Counted from the stretch's first letter, positions 51,594 through 59,579 are shown. The stretch: DNA of 64,000 nucleotides from SHVO01 sp041905795 (GCA_041905795.1 JAYRKL010000002.1:193531-257530); one strand, 5' to 3'. Numbers and translations are program-made. The notes: a model not told the origin generated them from the letters alone.

Positions 51594-52085
51594 TTGAGAC
51601 TCACCCTCTCTGCCATATCGCTGCTGCTTCTCGCCGCGCCCGCTTTCGGCGCCGTGACGGCCGACGGCGAGGACATCGAGCCGCAGGCCATGGCCGAGCA
51701 GTCGTGCCGCGAGCGGCCGTATTCGGTGCTGATCACCGTGCAGAACGTGAAGGAAGGCAAAGGCCTGATCACCGCCGATATGCACGACAACAATCCGGAG
51801 CGCTGGCTCAAGGGCGGCCAGCACCTGGTGCGCGTGCGCGTGCCCGCGGTTAAAGGCGAGACCAGGATGTGCGTTCCCGTAGGCGCGCCCGGCACCTACG
51901 CGATCGCCATCTACCACGACAAGAACGCCAACCGGCGCTTCGACAAGAACTTCCTGGGCTTGCCGTCGGAGCCCTACGGCATCTCCAACAATCCGACCAT
52001 CAATTTCGGCCCGCCCAGCCTGGAAGAGTCTGCCTTCAAGGTGGAGGGCAAGCTGGTGCCGATCACGATCCGGCTGAAGCCTTAG
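51594..52085 (+). CDS. Secreted DUF2141-family protein
   Basis: About 163 residues from a TTG start at 51594, preceded by GGGGAAG and opening a clean signal peptide (RLTLSAISLLLLAAPAFGA). An ATG at 51504 overlaps the PepF stop (ATGA) and would add 30 basic residues; either is possible. The mature protein has the DUF2141 pattern: AIAIYHDKNANRRFDKNFLGLPSEPYGISNN, with a calcium-binding-like DKNANRRFD loop. It is probably a small beta-sandwich protein in the periplasm. The stop codon overlaps the first base of a hairpin terminator. Confidence 0.85.
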   Translation: MRLTLSAISLLLLAAPAFGAVTADGEDIEPQAMAEQSCRERPYSVLITVQNVKEGKGLITADMHDNNPERWLKGGQHLVRVRVPAVKGETRMCVPVGAPGTYAIAIYHDKNANRRFDKNFLGLPSEPYGISNNPTINFGPPSLEESAFKVEGKLVPITIRLKP

Positions 52086-52130
52086 AGCATGATCGAGTCA
52101 TATTGAATCGCGATCATGCTCTAATTTTTT
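52084..52130 (+). terminator. Hairpin terminator overlapping the DUF2141 stop codon
   Basis: AGAGCATGATCG and CGATCATGCTCT form a perfect 12-bp stem, followed by AATTTTTT. The element belongs to the AGAGCAT repeat types of the window and doubles as a terminator. Confidence 0.75.
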
Positions 52131-52186
52131 GGTTTGGTCGCGTTTTCTGCGATGAACCGGCATCCACTTCATCGGAAAATGCTCTA
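52131..52186 (-). repeat. TAGAGCAT-type dispersed repeat, copy 3 (inverted)
   Basis: Read on the minus strand it begins TAGAGCATTTTCCGATGAAG, continues TGGATGCCGGTTCATCG, and ends GCGACCAAAC, the same frame of conserved blocks as copies 1 and 2. Confidence 0.75.
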
Positions 52187-52200
52187 GTTCTGCGCTCATT

Positions 52201-52341
52201 ATGTCGCCCTCGGACTTGTTCCGAGGGCCCAGAGCAGGAACGAAGGACGGCTTTTGCGATCGCTCTTCCAGCAATAAGTGCACGCGTTGCAGCGATTGTC
52301 TTTTCTACCCTGGATTCCCGGCACAAGGCCGGGAATGACAG
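52201..52341. repeat. GTCAT-type palindromic repeat, copy C
   Basis: Starts ATGTCGCCCTCGGA with hairpin CCCTCGGA / TCCGAGGG. It ends with TGGATTCCCGGC...GCCGGGAATGACAG. The right half matches the right half of the 55371 copy; the left half differs. With the two elements to its left it fills most of the 333-base gap between 52086 and 52418. Confidence 0.6.
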
Positions 52342-52418
52342 TGGGGGTGGGTAAACACTGGGGATGAGTTGTTTCACGTGAAACATAGTCACCGGGCAAG
52401 CAATGCCACGGTTTTCAG

Positions 52419-53186
52419 TCACATCCCCAATCGCTGCAGTCCCACGATCGGGTAGACGCCGCGGATCTTGGCGCGGTCGAACGTGTGCTTGGCGCGCGGT
52501 GAGAACGTGTTGATCCGAACTTGCGCACCTGCGGCCGCAAGAGACCCCACGACAAAGCCCGCACCTCTTTCCACCACCACGTCGGCGGCGCCGTTGAGGC
52601 TGCGCGACGGCGAGACATAGAGCATGTCGCCGGCGTCGAAGCGCGGGCTCATGGATTGGTCGGGCATCAGGAGCGCGAAGGCCAGGGGGTCGCCGGCCAG
52701 GAACGGCGGGCGCGGAGCCTTCAGGGGGGCGCGGGTGAAATCGCCGTTCGCCACGTCGATGCCCTGGCTGGTCGCCATCACCACCGGCAATTCGGCCAGG
52801 CTCGCGCGCGACAGCCCGGCGGGCGCGCCCGCGGCCTTGATCTCCGCCAGCAGGGTATTTGTCTCGGGCGCCAGTTCCAGGATGCCGCGTTCGAACATCG
52901 GCAAGGCGGGGGCCAGCGCCGCCACCGCGCCGGGATCGAGGGCGGCCACCGTCCGGCCGCGCAGGAGGGTGAGGGTCTCGGCCATCAAGGCCAGCATGGT
53001 GCGGCTGGAAAGCGTGTGGCCCACGTCCTTGTTCATGAAACGGTTGAGCGTGGACGGCGTAAGCCCGGCGGCGCGCGCGAGACCGCTGGCCGTCAGGTTG
53101 GTGAGCGCCATCATGGCGCGCACCAGACGCCGGGTGTCGTCCTGGTGCGCGGCGAGGTCGGTGAGAAGGTCGCGGTTACCGTCCAT
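52419..53186 (-). CDS. XRE/S24-like transcriptional regulator lacking the catalytic lysine
   Basis: Protein of 255 residues. The N-terminal helix-turn-helix reads LTASGLARAAGLTPSTLNRFMN, as in phage-type repressors. The C-terminal LexA/CI-like domain has LLMPDQSMSPRFDAGDMLYVSP, with Ser178 at the catalytic position. The segment that should hold the general-base Lys reads FVVGSLAAAGAQVRINTF: Gly214 takes its place. So self-cleavage is unlikely and the domain probably serves for dimerisation. No SOS or prophage gene is near. The product may repress the divergent sRNA region or itself. Confidence 0.83.
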   Translation of the reverse strand: MDGNRDLLTDLAAHQDDTRRLVRAMMALTNLTASGLARAAGLTPSTLNRFMNKDVGHTLSSRTMLALMAETLTLLRGRTVAALDPGAVAALAPALPMFERGILELAPETNTLLAEIKAAGAPAGLSRASLAELPVVMATSQGIDVANGDFTRAPLKAPRPPFLAGDPLAFALLMPDQSMSPRFDAGDMLYVSPSRSLNGAADVVVERGAGFVVGSLAAAGAQVRINTFSPRAKHTFDRAKIRGVYPIVGLQRLGM

Positions 53187-53413
53187 GGGGTCCGGCCAGC
53201 GGTGAATAAAAGCGCATATGAGAAGCAGCTTATGCGGCGATCATATTAAAAAATGATCTAAGGCCTGCGAGGCTCCAGGCGGCCCACCAGCCCTGGTAGG
53301 TTGCGCAAAAGCACCAATAAATATGGGAATTGATCGGAGGGGCGGTGCCGCGTCACGCAGCATCCCTGACATCCGAGTCGGACGGCCGGTGCAAATGATA
53401 TGCAAAAAAGCAT

Positions 53414-53442
53414 TTGACATGTGCCAGTAGTGCACACATAGT
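53414..53442 (+). promoter_or_regulatory. Sigma-70-type promoter
   Basis: A perfect -35 TTGACA (53414-53419), a 17-base spacer and a -10-like CATAGT (53437-53442). Transcription would start near 53449 and run to the terminator at 53597. Confidence 0.65.
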
Positions 53443-53448
53443 TTGGCG

Positions 53449-53597
53449 CGTGACAATTCAAGCTTGCGGGGGTTTGGTTTCCCGAGGGCGGGGTTTCACA
53501 GGCGGGCCAGTCCTTCGTGGTCCGGTCCGCCCGGGTATGTTTATCGGTCCTCTCCTCTTGAACTCTGACCCGCCGTTCAAAAACGGCGGGTCTTTTT
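53449..53597 (+). ncRNA. Candidate small RNA of about 150 nt
   Basis: The stretch between a good promoter and a strong terminator has no credible reading frame. It can fold: TTCAAG (53457-53462) pairs with CTTGAA (53557-53562) as a closing stem, and GGCGGGCC pairs with GGTCCGCC (one G-U) around a loop containing CCTTCG. Size and overall rod-like fold recall 6S RNA, but I cannot identify the class. It lies upstream of the SPOR-domain lipoprotein gene, with the terminator in between, so it should be a separate transcript. With its promoter it occupies most of the 588-base gap from 53187. Confidence 0.45.
53567..53597 (+). terminator. Rho-independent terminator of the candidate sRNA
   Basis: GACCCGCCGTT and AACGGCGGGTC form a perfect 11-bp stem with loop CAAA, followed by TTTTTATG. 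No protein-coding gene lies just upstream. Confidence 0.88.
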
Positions 53598-53774
53598 ATG
53601 TAAAGGCCGGTGTTAAGAGGGGTGGGCACGGGCGATAAACCATGGGCCATAAACCATTTTTTAAGTGCGAACGCGGAGGCTGGCGTGGGGAAAACCGGTC
53701 GCTCGCCCCGCTGCCGCTCACACTGTGCGGTAAAATCAATTAGACTGACGGCTTCCGTTGTGGGACCGACCTTG

Positions 53775-55304
53775 ATGACGTCCGTTTCCGTTCTCCGTTG
53801 CATGACCGCCGCCGCGGCGCTTACCGCGCTGGCGGGTTGCGCCGCCGGGTCCCCTCACCCTGAAGCGCCGATGGCGGCCGAGGCCGCGCCCGCGCCGGCC
53901 GCGCCCATCGAAGTCGCGACGCTCGACCCCCTCAATGCCCCGCCGCCGGCGCCCGCCAATGACGGCATGCTGGTGCCCGTGCCCGACGCCAATTCATCCC
54001 AGCGGGTGCCGCTCAACAGCATGGCGCCGGCCGCCACCGCCGCGCCGACGTCGCTGCTCACCCCGCCGGGCGCCGCCGTGCAGCTGCCGCCGCAAACACC
54101 GGCGGCGCAACCTGCACCCGCGCCCGCTGCACCACCGGTTGCCGCACCGCCGGTCCAAGTCGCGCAGGCACCGCAACAGCCGCCGCAGAAGCGCGAATTC
54201 GAACCGGCGCCAGTCACGCCATCAGCCGCGCCGCCCGCCGTCGCGCCTACCGTGCAGCCGGCCGCGCCGCCGGTCCAGGCCGCCGCGCCGGCGCTCCGCC
54301 TGCGTCCGCCCGAGGGCACCGCGCCCATGGCACCGACCCCGTCGGAAGACGCCACCGTGGTGATCTCGTCGGCCACGGCCCGCGGCATGCAGCCGCGCGA
54401 ATTCGTGCCCGCGTCCCTGACGCCGCCGCCGACCATCGCCAATCCCGGCCCCGGCGAGATCCCGCTGACGGCCATGGAGAAGAACACCATCCAGCGCTTC
54501 GAGATCTTGAAGCGCCTGGAGGATGAAGCGCTGATCACCCATGACGAATACCTGAAACGCCGCACCGCTAATGTCGGCGGCCTGCTGCCGTACACCCACG
54601 TGCCGGCCGCGGAAGGCCTGGGCCGTCCGGTGCCGTCGGCGGACGCCATCGTCGCGCGCCTGGCGGCGTTGCGCCGTTCCTTCGAGATGCGCGCCATCAC
54701 GCCGCAGCAGCATGCGCTCGAACGCACCATGATCCTGAACGCGCTGTTGCCGGAAAATCCCACCGACCGCGCCGATCCCATGCCGCCGCCCAAGGACATG
54801 ATCGAAGGCGCCGCCGCCGCCGGCCACCTCGAGCGCCTGCGCGAGAAGAACCTGATCAGCGCCGAGGAACTGCAGTCCGAGAAGGACGCGATCGAACACG
54901 CGGTCACCACCGGCCTGCTGCCGTCGCAGGAAACCGGCCGCCCGGCGGCCCGGCGCACCGGCACGACGGCCAACCGGCCTGCGGCGCCCGCGTCCGCCGG
55001 CAAAGCTGCCGCCGCCGGCCCGCAGGTGTCGCCGATGGAGCGCGAGATCACCGGCCCGGTGGTGCATATCGCTTCCTACCGCAGCGAAGCCTCGGCCCTG
55101 AAGGGCTGGGAAGAAGTGATCGGCAAGAACAAGGCGCTGCTCGCCGGCATGCAGCCGATCGTGCGGCGCGTCGATCTCGCCGACCAGGGCACCTTCTATC
55201 GCCTGATGGCCGGGTCCTATGCGTCGCTGGGCGATGCGGAAGCCGCCTGCATCAAGCTGAAAGAAGCCGGCCAGTTCTGCCGCGCCAGCGCCACCGGCAG
55301 CTGA
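53775..55304 (+). CDS. Proline/alanine-rich lipoprotein with C-terminal SPOR-like domain
   Basis: About 509 residues from the ATG at 53775, which opens into a lipobox (LTALAGCAAG). Residues about 25-230 are low-complexity Pro/Ala/Gln, probably a flexible spacer across the periplasm. A helical middle section has two related segments (FEILKRLEDEALITHDEYLKRR and LERLREKNLISAEELQSEKD), each a short EF-like helical repeat. The C-terminus (VVHIASYRSEASALKGWEEVI...YRLMAGSYASLGDAEAACIKL) fits a SPOR domain, which binds glycan strands without stem peptides. It is probably a cell-envelope or division-associated protein. Confidence 0.82.
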   Translation: MTSVSVLRCMTAAAALTALAGCAAGSPHPEAPMAAEAAPAPAAPIEVATLDPLNAPPPAPANDGMLVPVPDANSSQRVPLNSMAPAATAAPTSLLTPPGAAVQLPPQTPAAQPAPAPAAPPVAAPPVQVAQAPQQPPQKREFEPAPVTPSAAPPAVAPTVQPAAPPVQAAAPALRLRPPEGTAPMAPTPSEDATVVISSATARGMQPREFVPASLTPPPTIANPGPGEIPLTAMEKNTIQRFEILKRLEDEALITHDEYLKRRTANVGGLLPYTHVPAAEGLGRPVPSADAIVARLAALRRSFEMRAITPQQHALERTMILNALLPENPTDRADPMPPPKDMIEGAAAAGHLERLREKNLISAEELQSEKDAIEHAVTTGLLPSQETGRPAARRTGTTANRPAAPASAGKAAAAGPQVSPMEREITGPVVHIASYRSEASALKGWEEVIGKNKALLAGMQPIVRRVDLADQGTFYRLMAGSYASLGDAEAACIKLKEAGQFCRASATGS

Positions 55305-55327
55305 GTCCGAGCACGACCGGTACAGAA

Positions 55328-55358
55328 AAGGCCCGGCGGTCGCCCGCCGGGCCTTTTT
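55328..55358 (+). terminator. Rho-independent terminator
   Basis: AAGGCCCGGCGG pairs with CCGCCGGGCCTT, with a short loop and TTTTT after it. It ends the SPOR-lipoprotein transcript. Confidence 0.9.
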
Positions 55359-55370
55359 GTATCTCTTTTT

Positions 55371-55460
55371 CTGTCATTGCCCGGCTTGACCGGGCAATCC
55401 ATCCATCAACGCTCTGATTTGCTGCAACATGGATTCCCCGGTCAAGCCGGGGAATGACAG
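55371..55460. repeat. Dispersed double-hairpin repeat (CTGTCAT...ATGACAG), copy B
   Basis: CTGTCAT, hairpin TTGCCCGG-cttga-CCGGGCAA, ATCCAT, a spacer, CATGGAT, hairpin TCCCCGG-tcaag-CCGGGGA, ATGACAG. It is the cleanest copy and defines the architecture shared with 2714-2859. Confidence 0.8.
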
Positions 55461-55466
55461 GGGCGG

Positions 55467-56276
55467 CTACCGCGCCGGCTTCTGGAACAGCAGGGTGAAG
55501 CGGTCGCTTTCGCCGATGGCCTGGTATTTGGCGCGATCCTTCTGGCCTTCGGCGTAGTTGGGCGGCAGGGTCCAGACGCCCTTGGGGTAATCCTTGGTGT
55601 CCTTGGGATTGGCGTTGATCTCGGACTTGGACACCAGCTTGAACCCGGAAGCCTCGGCCAGCTTGATGGCCGCGGCTTCCTTGACGTAGCCGGCGCCGCC
55701 CTTGTCGTCGGCCGCATCGGGTTTCGCGCGGTGTTCCTCGATGCCGAGATAACCGCCGGGTTTCAGGGCCGCGAACATGGCGTCGAACATGGTCTTCTCC
55801 TGGCCGTCGCCCATCCAGTTGTGGATGTTGCGGAAGGTCAGCACCATGTCCATGGAGCCGGCGGGCACCGGCGCGGTCTTGACGGCCGACATCTCCACGA
55901 TCTCGGCCTTGGCGAAGGCCGGGTTCTTGGCCGCCAGTTCCTTCACGCGCGTGGCGGTGGAGCTTTTATCGGGCGCGGTCGGATCGGCGCCGACATAGCG
56001 GCCTTTCCCGGCCAGCACCGGCGCCAGGAACTCGGTCCACCAGCCGCCGCCCGGCCAGACTTCCAGCACCGCCATGTCGTTCTTGAGGCCGAAGAACTTG
56101 AGGGTTTCCAGGGGATGGCGGGCGGGATCGCGCGCGGCGTTGGCGGGTGCGCGGTCTGAACTCGCCAGCGCGGCCTTGAGGCTGGTTTCCGTGGCCGCGT
56201 CCATGGCCGCGAACGCGGGCGTGGACACCAGGCCCGCAGCGACGATCGCCAGGCAAAGGCGTTTTTGGATGTGCAT
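55467..56276 (-). CDS. Exported SAM-methyltransferase-fold protein, paralogue of 9305-10048
   Basis: Protein of 269 residues with a Sec signal (LCLAIVAAGLVSTPAFAA). The core has RDPARHPLETLKFFGLKNDMAVLEVWPGGGWWTEFLAPVLAG, where PGGG is the motif I loop, then YVGADPT, and MVLTFRNIHNWMGDGQ at the motif IV position. The same combination of export signal, R-D-x-x-R and E-x-x-PGGG occurs in the 9305 protein. SAM is not known to be supplied to the periplasm, so the protein may use another ligand, act before export, or have a mis-annotated signal. The function is not known. Confidence 0.83.
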   Translation of the reverse strand: MHIQKRLCLAIVAAGLVSTPAFAAMDAATETSLKAALASSDRAPANAARDPARHPLETLKFFGLKNDMAVLEVWPGGGWWTEFLAPVLAGKGRYVGADPTAPDKSSTATRVKELAAKNPAFAKAEIVEMSAVKTAPVPAGSMDMVLTFRNIHNWMGDGQEKTMFDAMFAALKPGGYLGIEEHRAKPDAADDKGGAGYVKEAAAIKLAEASGFKLVSKSEINANPKDTKDYPKGVWTLPPNYAEGQKDRAKYQAIGESDRFTLLFQKPAR

Positions 56277-56411
56277 GTGATGCTCCCCTTTAAAGAGGCG
56301 CGCAGTCTACGCGGGCGCCGCCTTGCCGGGGAGGGGGGAGCCGCCTATCTAGGGCGGCATCAACGGGACGTGATCCCGGTAACTGTTACGGTGAAGCGAA
56401 GGACAATCGCC

Positions 56412-57119
56412 ATGATCCACGTCCGCAAAAGCGCCGAGCGCGGCCATTTCAATTTCGGCTGGCTCGATACCCATCACAGCTTTTCCTTCGGCGAATACCA
56501 CGACCCGCGCTTCATGGGATTCTCGGCCCTGCGCGTGATCAACGAGGACACCGTCGCCGCCGGCCACGGCTTCCCCACCCATCCGCACCGGGACATGGAG
56601 ATCGTCACTTATATCCTGGAGGGCGCCCTGGAGCATAAGGACAGCCTGGGCACCGGCTCGGTGATCCGCCCCGGCGAGGTGCAGCGCATGACCGCCGGCA
56701 GCGGCATCACCCACAGCGAGGCCAATCCCCTCAAGAACCAGGCCACCAAGCTGTTGCAGATCTGGATCCTGCCCAAGGACCGCAACCTCACGCCGTCCTA
56801 CGAACAGACCGCTTTTTCCACGGCAGAGCGGCAAGGCAAACTGCGCCTGGTAGGCTCGCCCGACGGCCGCGAAGGCTCGGTGACCATCCACCAGGACGTC
56901 AATCTCTACGCCAGCCTGCTCAAGGGCGGCGAGACCGTGAGCCTGGCCATCAAGCCGGAACGCTTTGCCTGGCTGCAGGTGGCGCGCGGCACGGTCACGC
57001 TCAACGGACAAACCGCGTCCCAGGGTGACGGCGTCGCCGTGGCCCAGGAGAGCAGGATCGAGATCGCCGGCGTCGATGACGCCGAAGTGCTGCTGTTCGA
57101 TCTGCCCCCGGTAAACTGA
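56412..57119 (+). CDS. Pirin-family bicupin protein
   Basis: Protein of 235 residues. The pirin N-domain is clear: MIHVRKSAERGHFNFGWLDTHHSFSFGEYHDP, then the metal-site HGFPTHPHRDMEIVTYILEG (three His and one Glu), and GEVQRMTAGSGITHSEANP. This is the bacterial YhaK/YhhW type, some members of which oxidise quercetin; in others a redox-regulatory role is known. The start at 56412 coincides with the family start, whereas the longer reading to 56265 includes non-conserved sequence. It is divergent from the exported methyltransferase. Confidence 0.92.
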   Translation: MIHVRKSAERGHFNFGWLDTHHSFSFGEYHDPRFMGFSALRVINEDTVAAGHGFPTHPHRDMEIVTYILEGALEHKDSLGTGSVIRPGEVQRMTAGSGITHSEANPLKNQATKLLQIWILPKDRNLTPSYEQTAFSTAERQGKLRLVGSPDGREGSVTIHQDVNLYASLLKGGETVSLAIKPERFAWLQVARGTVTLNGQTASQGDGVAVAQESRIEIAGVDDAEVLLFDLPPVN

Positions 57120-57147
57120 CGACAGCTAAACTGATGCGATGAGGCCT

Positions 57148-57185
57148 GGATACCGGTAGGATGGACCATCATCCTGCCGGTATCC
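57148..57185 (+). promoter_or_regulatory. Hairpin directly before the 57193 start codon
   Basis: GGATACCGGTAGGATG and CATCCTGCCGGTATCC form a 16-bp stem with one G-U pair in RNA and a 6-base loop. It ends seven bases before the ATG at 57193 and leaves only GGGGCTC as a ribosome site. There is no T-run. Confidence 0.6.
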
Positions 57186-57192
57186 GGGGCTC

Positions 57193-58434
57193 ATGGCCGA
57201 CCTCCTGTTCTATCCGCCGTTTCCCAACCGGCACCTCCTGTTCGATCAGCTGTTCCGCGGCGTCTGGCACTTCCTGCCGGCGCTGGACAAGCTGGGCCGC
57301 CTGATCTTTCCCTACAGCGGCGACGACTTCGCGCTTCTGGACGTGGACCAGACCCTGGACATGGCCAGGGTGTTCCTGTCCCGCGATCTTGATCCCGCCA
57401 TCGCCGGCCATGCCCCCAAATACGCCGGCAAGATCGCGCTTCCTCAAACCAAGAGCCGCGCGCCCGCCGATTACGCACGCGATTATCCCGCCCTCAAAGG
57501 CGTGATCGTCTGGTCGTGCGACGCGGCCTCGGTGGCGGAAGCGCATGCGATTGCCGCCGCCACCGGTGCCGAAGCGGTCATGGCCGATCCGTTGCAGGTG
57601 CAGCAGGAAACGCTGCTGACGATGCGCTTTGTCTACAAGCTGTTCAGCCAGGAAGAGCTGGGCGAGCTGGTCAACGATTGCCGCACCCGCTTCCTCGCCA
57701 ATCTTAGGAACTGGAAGGGTAAGGACGTCAGCTGTTTCGGCAACGGGCCGTCGCTGGCCAAGGTGGTCGAGGCCAAGGTCGATCCGGGGGCCAGCGTGCG
57801 CGCGGTGTGCAACTCCACCATCGGCGACGACGCGGCGCTCACCCATCTCGACCCGGAACTGCTGGTGTGCGGCGACCCGGTGCAGCACTGGGGCGCCTCG
57901 CTCTACGCCGGACGGTTCCGCGCCGACCTCGCCCGCGCCATGGAAAACCCGAAGCGCATCTTGATCACACAACTGGGCTATGTGCCGTATTTCCGGGCGA
58001 TGATGCCCGAGCACACCCACGCCCGCGCCATCGGCATCGGCAATGACCGGCGCCCGCAGTTCAACATCGACCTGACGGCGGAGTTCCTCACCGCCGCCAC
58101 CGCCAATGTGCTGACCATGCTGATGCTGCCGGTGGCGTTCACCATCTCAGGCGGCAAAGGGGCCGTGGACATTTTCGGCTGCGACGGCATGGCCTTCGCC
58201 GCCGCCACCAAGCCCTGGAGCCACGCCAACGAGGACGACTACATGGGCAAGATGTCGGTCACCCACCGCGTCCATCCCGGCTTCTGGAAACGCAACTACG
58301 AAGAGGAATACTGGAGCTACTGCCAGGACCTCGAGGACATCATGCAGGCGGCCGAAGCCAAAGGCATCGCCGTGCGCAACCGCACCCCGTCGTTCGTCGC
58401 GGCGCTAGGGAAGAGATACCTGCGGATTGCGTAA
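57193..58434 (+). CDS. GNGPSL-motif protein, possible DUF115/sialyltransferase-like
   Basis: Protein of 413 residues, cytoplasmic by composition. Residues about 175-300 hold the recognisable part: DVSCFGNGPSLAKVVEAKVD, VRAVCNSTIGDDAALTHLDPELLVCGDP, and later VDIFGCDGMAF. The G-N-G-P-S-L loop followed by a C-N segment occurs in CstII-type sialyltransferases and in DUF115/motility-accessory-factor proteins, which handle nonulosonic acids in flagellin glycosylation. The first 170 residues have no match I can name. It may be a sugar transferase, in line with the other TPR glycosyltransferases of the window. The assignment is tentative. Confidence 0.7.
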   Translation: MADLLFYPPFPNRHLLFDQLFRGVWHFLPALDKLGRLIFPYSGDDFALLDVDQTLDMARVFLSRDLDPAIAGHAPKYAGKIALPQTKSRAPADYARDYPALKGVIVWSCDAASVAEAHAIAAATGAEAVMADPLQVQQETLLTMRFVYKLFSQEELGELVNDCRTRFLANLRNWKGKDVSCFGNGPSLAKVVEAKVDPGASVRAVCNSTIGDDAALTHLDPELLVCGDPVQHWGASLYAGRFRADLARAMENPKRILITQLGYVPYFRAMMPEHTHARAIGIGNDRRPQFNIDLTAEFLTAATANVLTMLMLPVAFTISGGKGAVDIFGCDGMAFAAATKPWSHANEDDYMGKMSVTHRVHPGFWKRNYEEEYWSYCQDLEDIMQAAEAKGIAVRNRTPSFVAALGKRYLRIA

Positions 58435-58444
58435 ATAAACTGTA

Positions 58445-58482
58445 TCATCCCCGGGACGGCCTTCGGCCGCCCAAGGATGACA
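58445..58482. repeat. GTCATCC-type palindromic repeat, copy E
   Basis: TCATCCCCGGGACGGCC and GGCCGCCCAAGGATGA flank TTCG. It is an imperfect hairpin with the GTCAT/ATGAC ends of the other copies, between convergent genes, where it may also aid termination. Confidence 0.55.
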
Positions 58483-58507
58483 ACAGAGTGTATGATTATG
58501 GCGGTGC

Positions 58508-59260
58508 CTAAAGTTTCCCCGCCACCATCACCAGCGGCATGCGCACCTGGAAGACCTGGTCGGCGCGGTAGGTCTTCTCGAATTCCTCTAGCAATTCATC
58601 CATCGCTTTCGTCGCACCCGCGTCGTCGCGGCTGAGGCGGTACGCGGACCACGTCTGCATGAAGGCCAGGATCTGGCGGAAGCTCCAGGCGAGGTCGATG
58701 CAGAAGGCCGGATGCGGGATGCGTTGGAACGGGAAGCGGATATCGGCGTCGCGGTAGCCGTCCCAGTTGATGCGGTTGTTGTGCGCCCAGAATGGCGCGA
58801 TCACATTCCTGAACCGGGCTGTGACATCGGCGTCGAAGGCCGGTGAGACGAAGAACCAGTTATAGCCCCAGGCGGTGAACACCGCGTCCGCAGTTCCCAC
58901 GCGTTTCACCTCGGGCCAGAAGCGCGCGAAGTCGAACCAGTGAAGCGCATTGGCGACGGTGATCAAGTCAGCCCAACCATCCGGGAGACTGACGCTCTCG
59001 GCCGGTTCCGCCGCGTACCTGATGTTGGGCGCCGGCCGCGTCGCCGCGATCTGCCCGGCGCTGAAGTCGGTGGCGTGCACGGTCTTGAATCGCGCCGCCA
59101 GGTCCACCGCCGCCTGGCCGGTGCCGGTGCCGCAGTCCCACACCCGGTCGCGGCGCGGCGCGGTCTCCGCCAGCCAGTCGAACAGCGCCGCAGGGTAGGT
59201 GGGGCGGGCGGCGGCATAGTCGGCGGCGGCCTGGCCGAAGGTGTGACTCGCCTGATTCAT
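58508..59260 (-). CDS. SAM-dependent methyltransferase (trans-aconitate-methyltransferase-like)
   Basis: Protein of 250 residues. It begins FGQAAADYAAARPTYPAALFDWLAE, the usual opening of this group. The SAM site is RVWDCGTGTGQAAVDLAARF, HATDFSAGQI, YAAEPAESVSLPDG and LITVANALHWFDFARFW. A W-rich C-terminal region (WGYNWFFVSPAFD, FRQILAFMQTWSAY) matches the group to its end. The substrate is a small molecule that cannot be named. It reads away from the MarR-EmrAB operon, with 319 bases between. Confidence 0.87.
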   Translation of the reverse strand: MNQASHTFGQAAADYAAARPTYPAALFDWLAETAPRRDRVWDCGTGTGQAAVDLAARFKTVHATDFSAGQIAATRPAPNIRYAAEPAESVSLPDGWADLITVANALHWFDFARFWPEVKRVGTADAVFTAWGYNWFFVSPAFDADVTARFRNVIAPFWAHNNRINWDGYRDADIRFPFQRIPHPAFCIDLAWSFRQILAFMQTWSAYRLSRDDAGATKAMDELLEEFEKTYRADQVFQVRMPLVMVAGKL

Positions 59261-59505
59261 AAGTGAGACGGTGCCACAGACGCGGCTCGGATGGGGCGGC
59301 GGACCTCCACGAATCGCGAGGACGGGGTTCCCGCGCGATCATCCGCCGCCCCGACGAGCGTCCGCCAAAGGGGGATTCGGCGGACGGCAGCAAACCTCGA
59401 ATGGAAAATAACTTTTCAGATCAATAATTTGACGGGCAATCTCCCAAACCGCCCCCTGGAAAGCAGTATAAGCTAACAACGCGAATTTTTCCAGACATAC
59501 AACTT

Positions 59506-59576
59506 ATATCTCGGAAATCTATATATAAGAGATATTATATACCTTGTATATGAAATCGGGCGGCTCTATATAGCCG
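59506..59576 (+). promoter_or_regulatory. AT-rich promoter/operator region of the MarR-EmrAB operon
   Basis: This is the most AT-rich stretch nearby. It contains ATATCTC (59506-59512) with GAGATAT (59529-59535), ATATA-ccttg-TATAT (59537-59551), and CGGCT-ctatat-AGCCG (59561-59576) just before the MarR start. These inverted repeats are candidate MarR sites, and the TATATAAG/TATTATAT blocks are candidate -10 boxes. The rest of the gap 59261-59505 shows nothing clear. Confidence 0.55.
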
Positions 59577-59579
59577 GCC

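Noticed and set aside
53449..53597. Naming the candidate RNA as 6S RNA
   Set aside because: Length and rod-like folding fit loosely, but I could not confirm the large central bubble, and the usual neighbours (zapA/ygfA) are absent.
53414..53638. 74-codon frame over the candidate sRNA
   Set aside because: It begins inside the -35 region of the promoter and reads through the terminator; no ribosome site.
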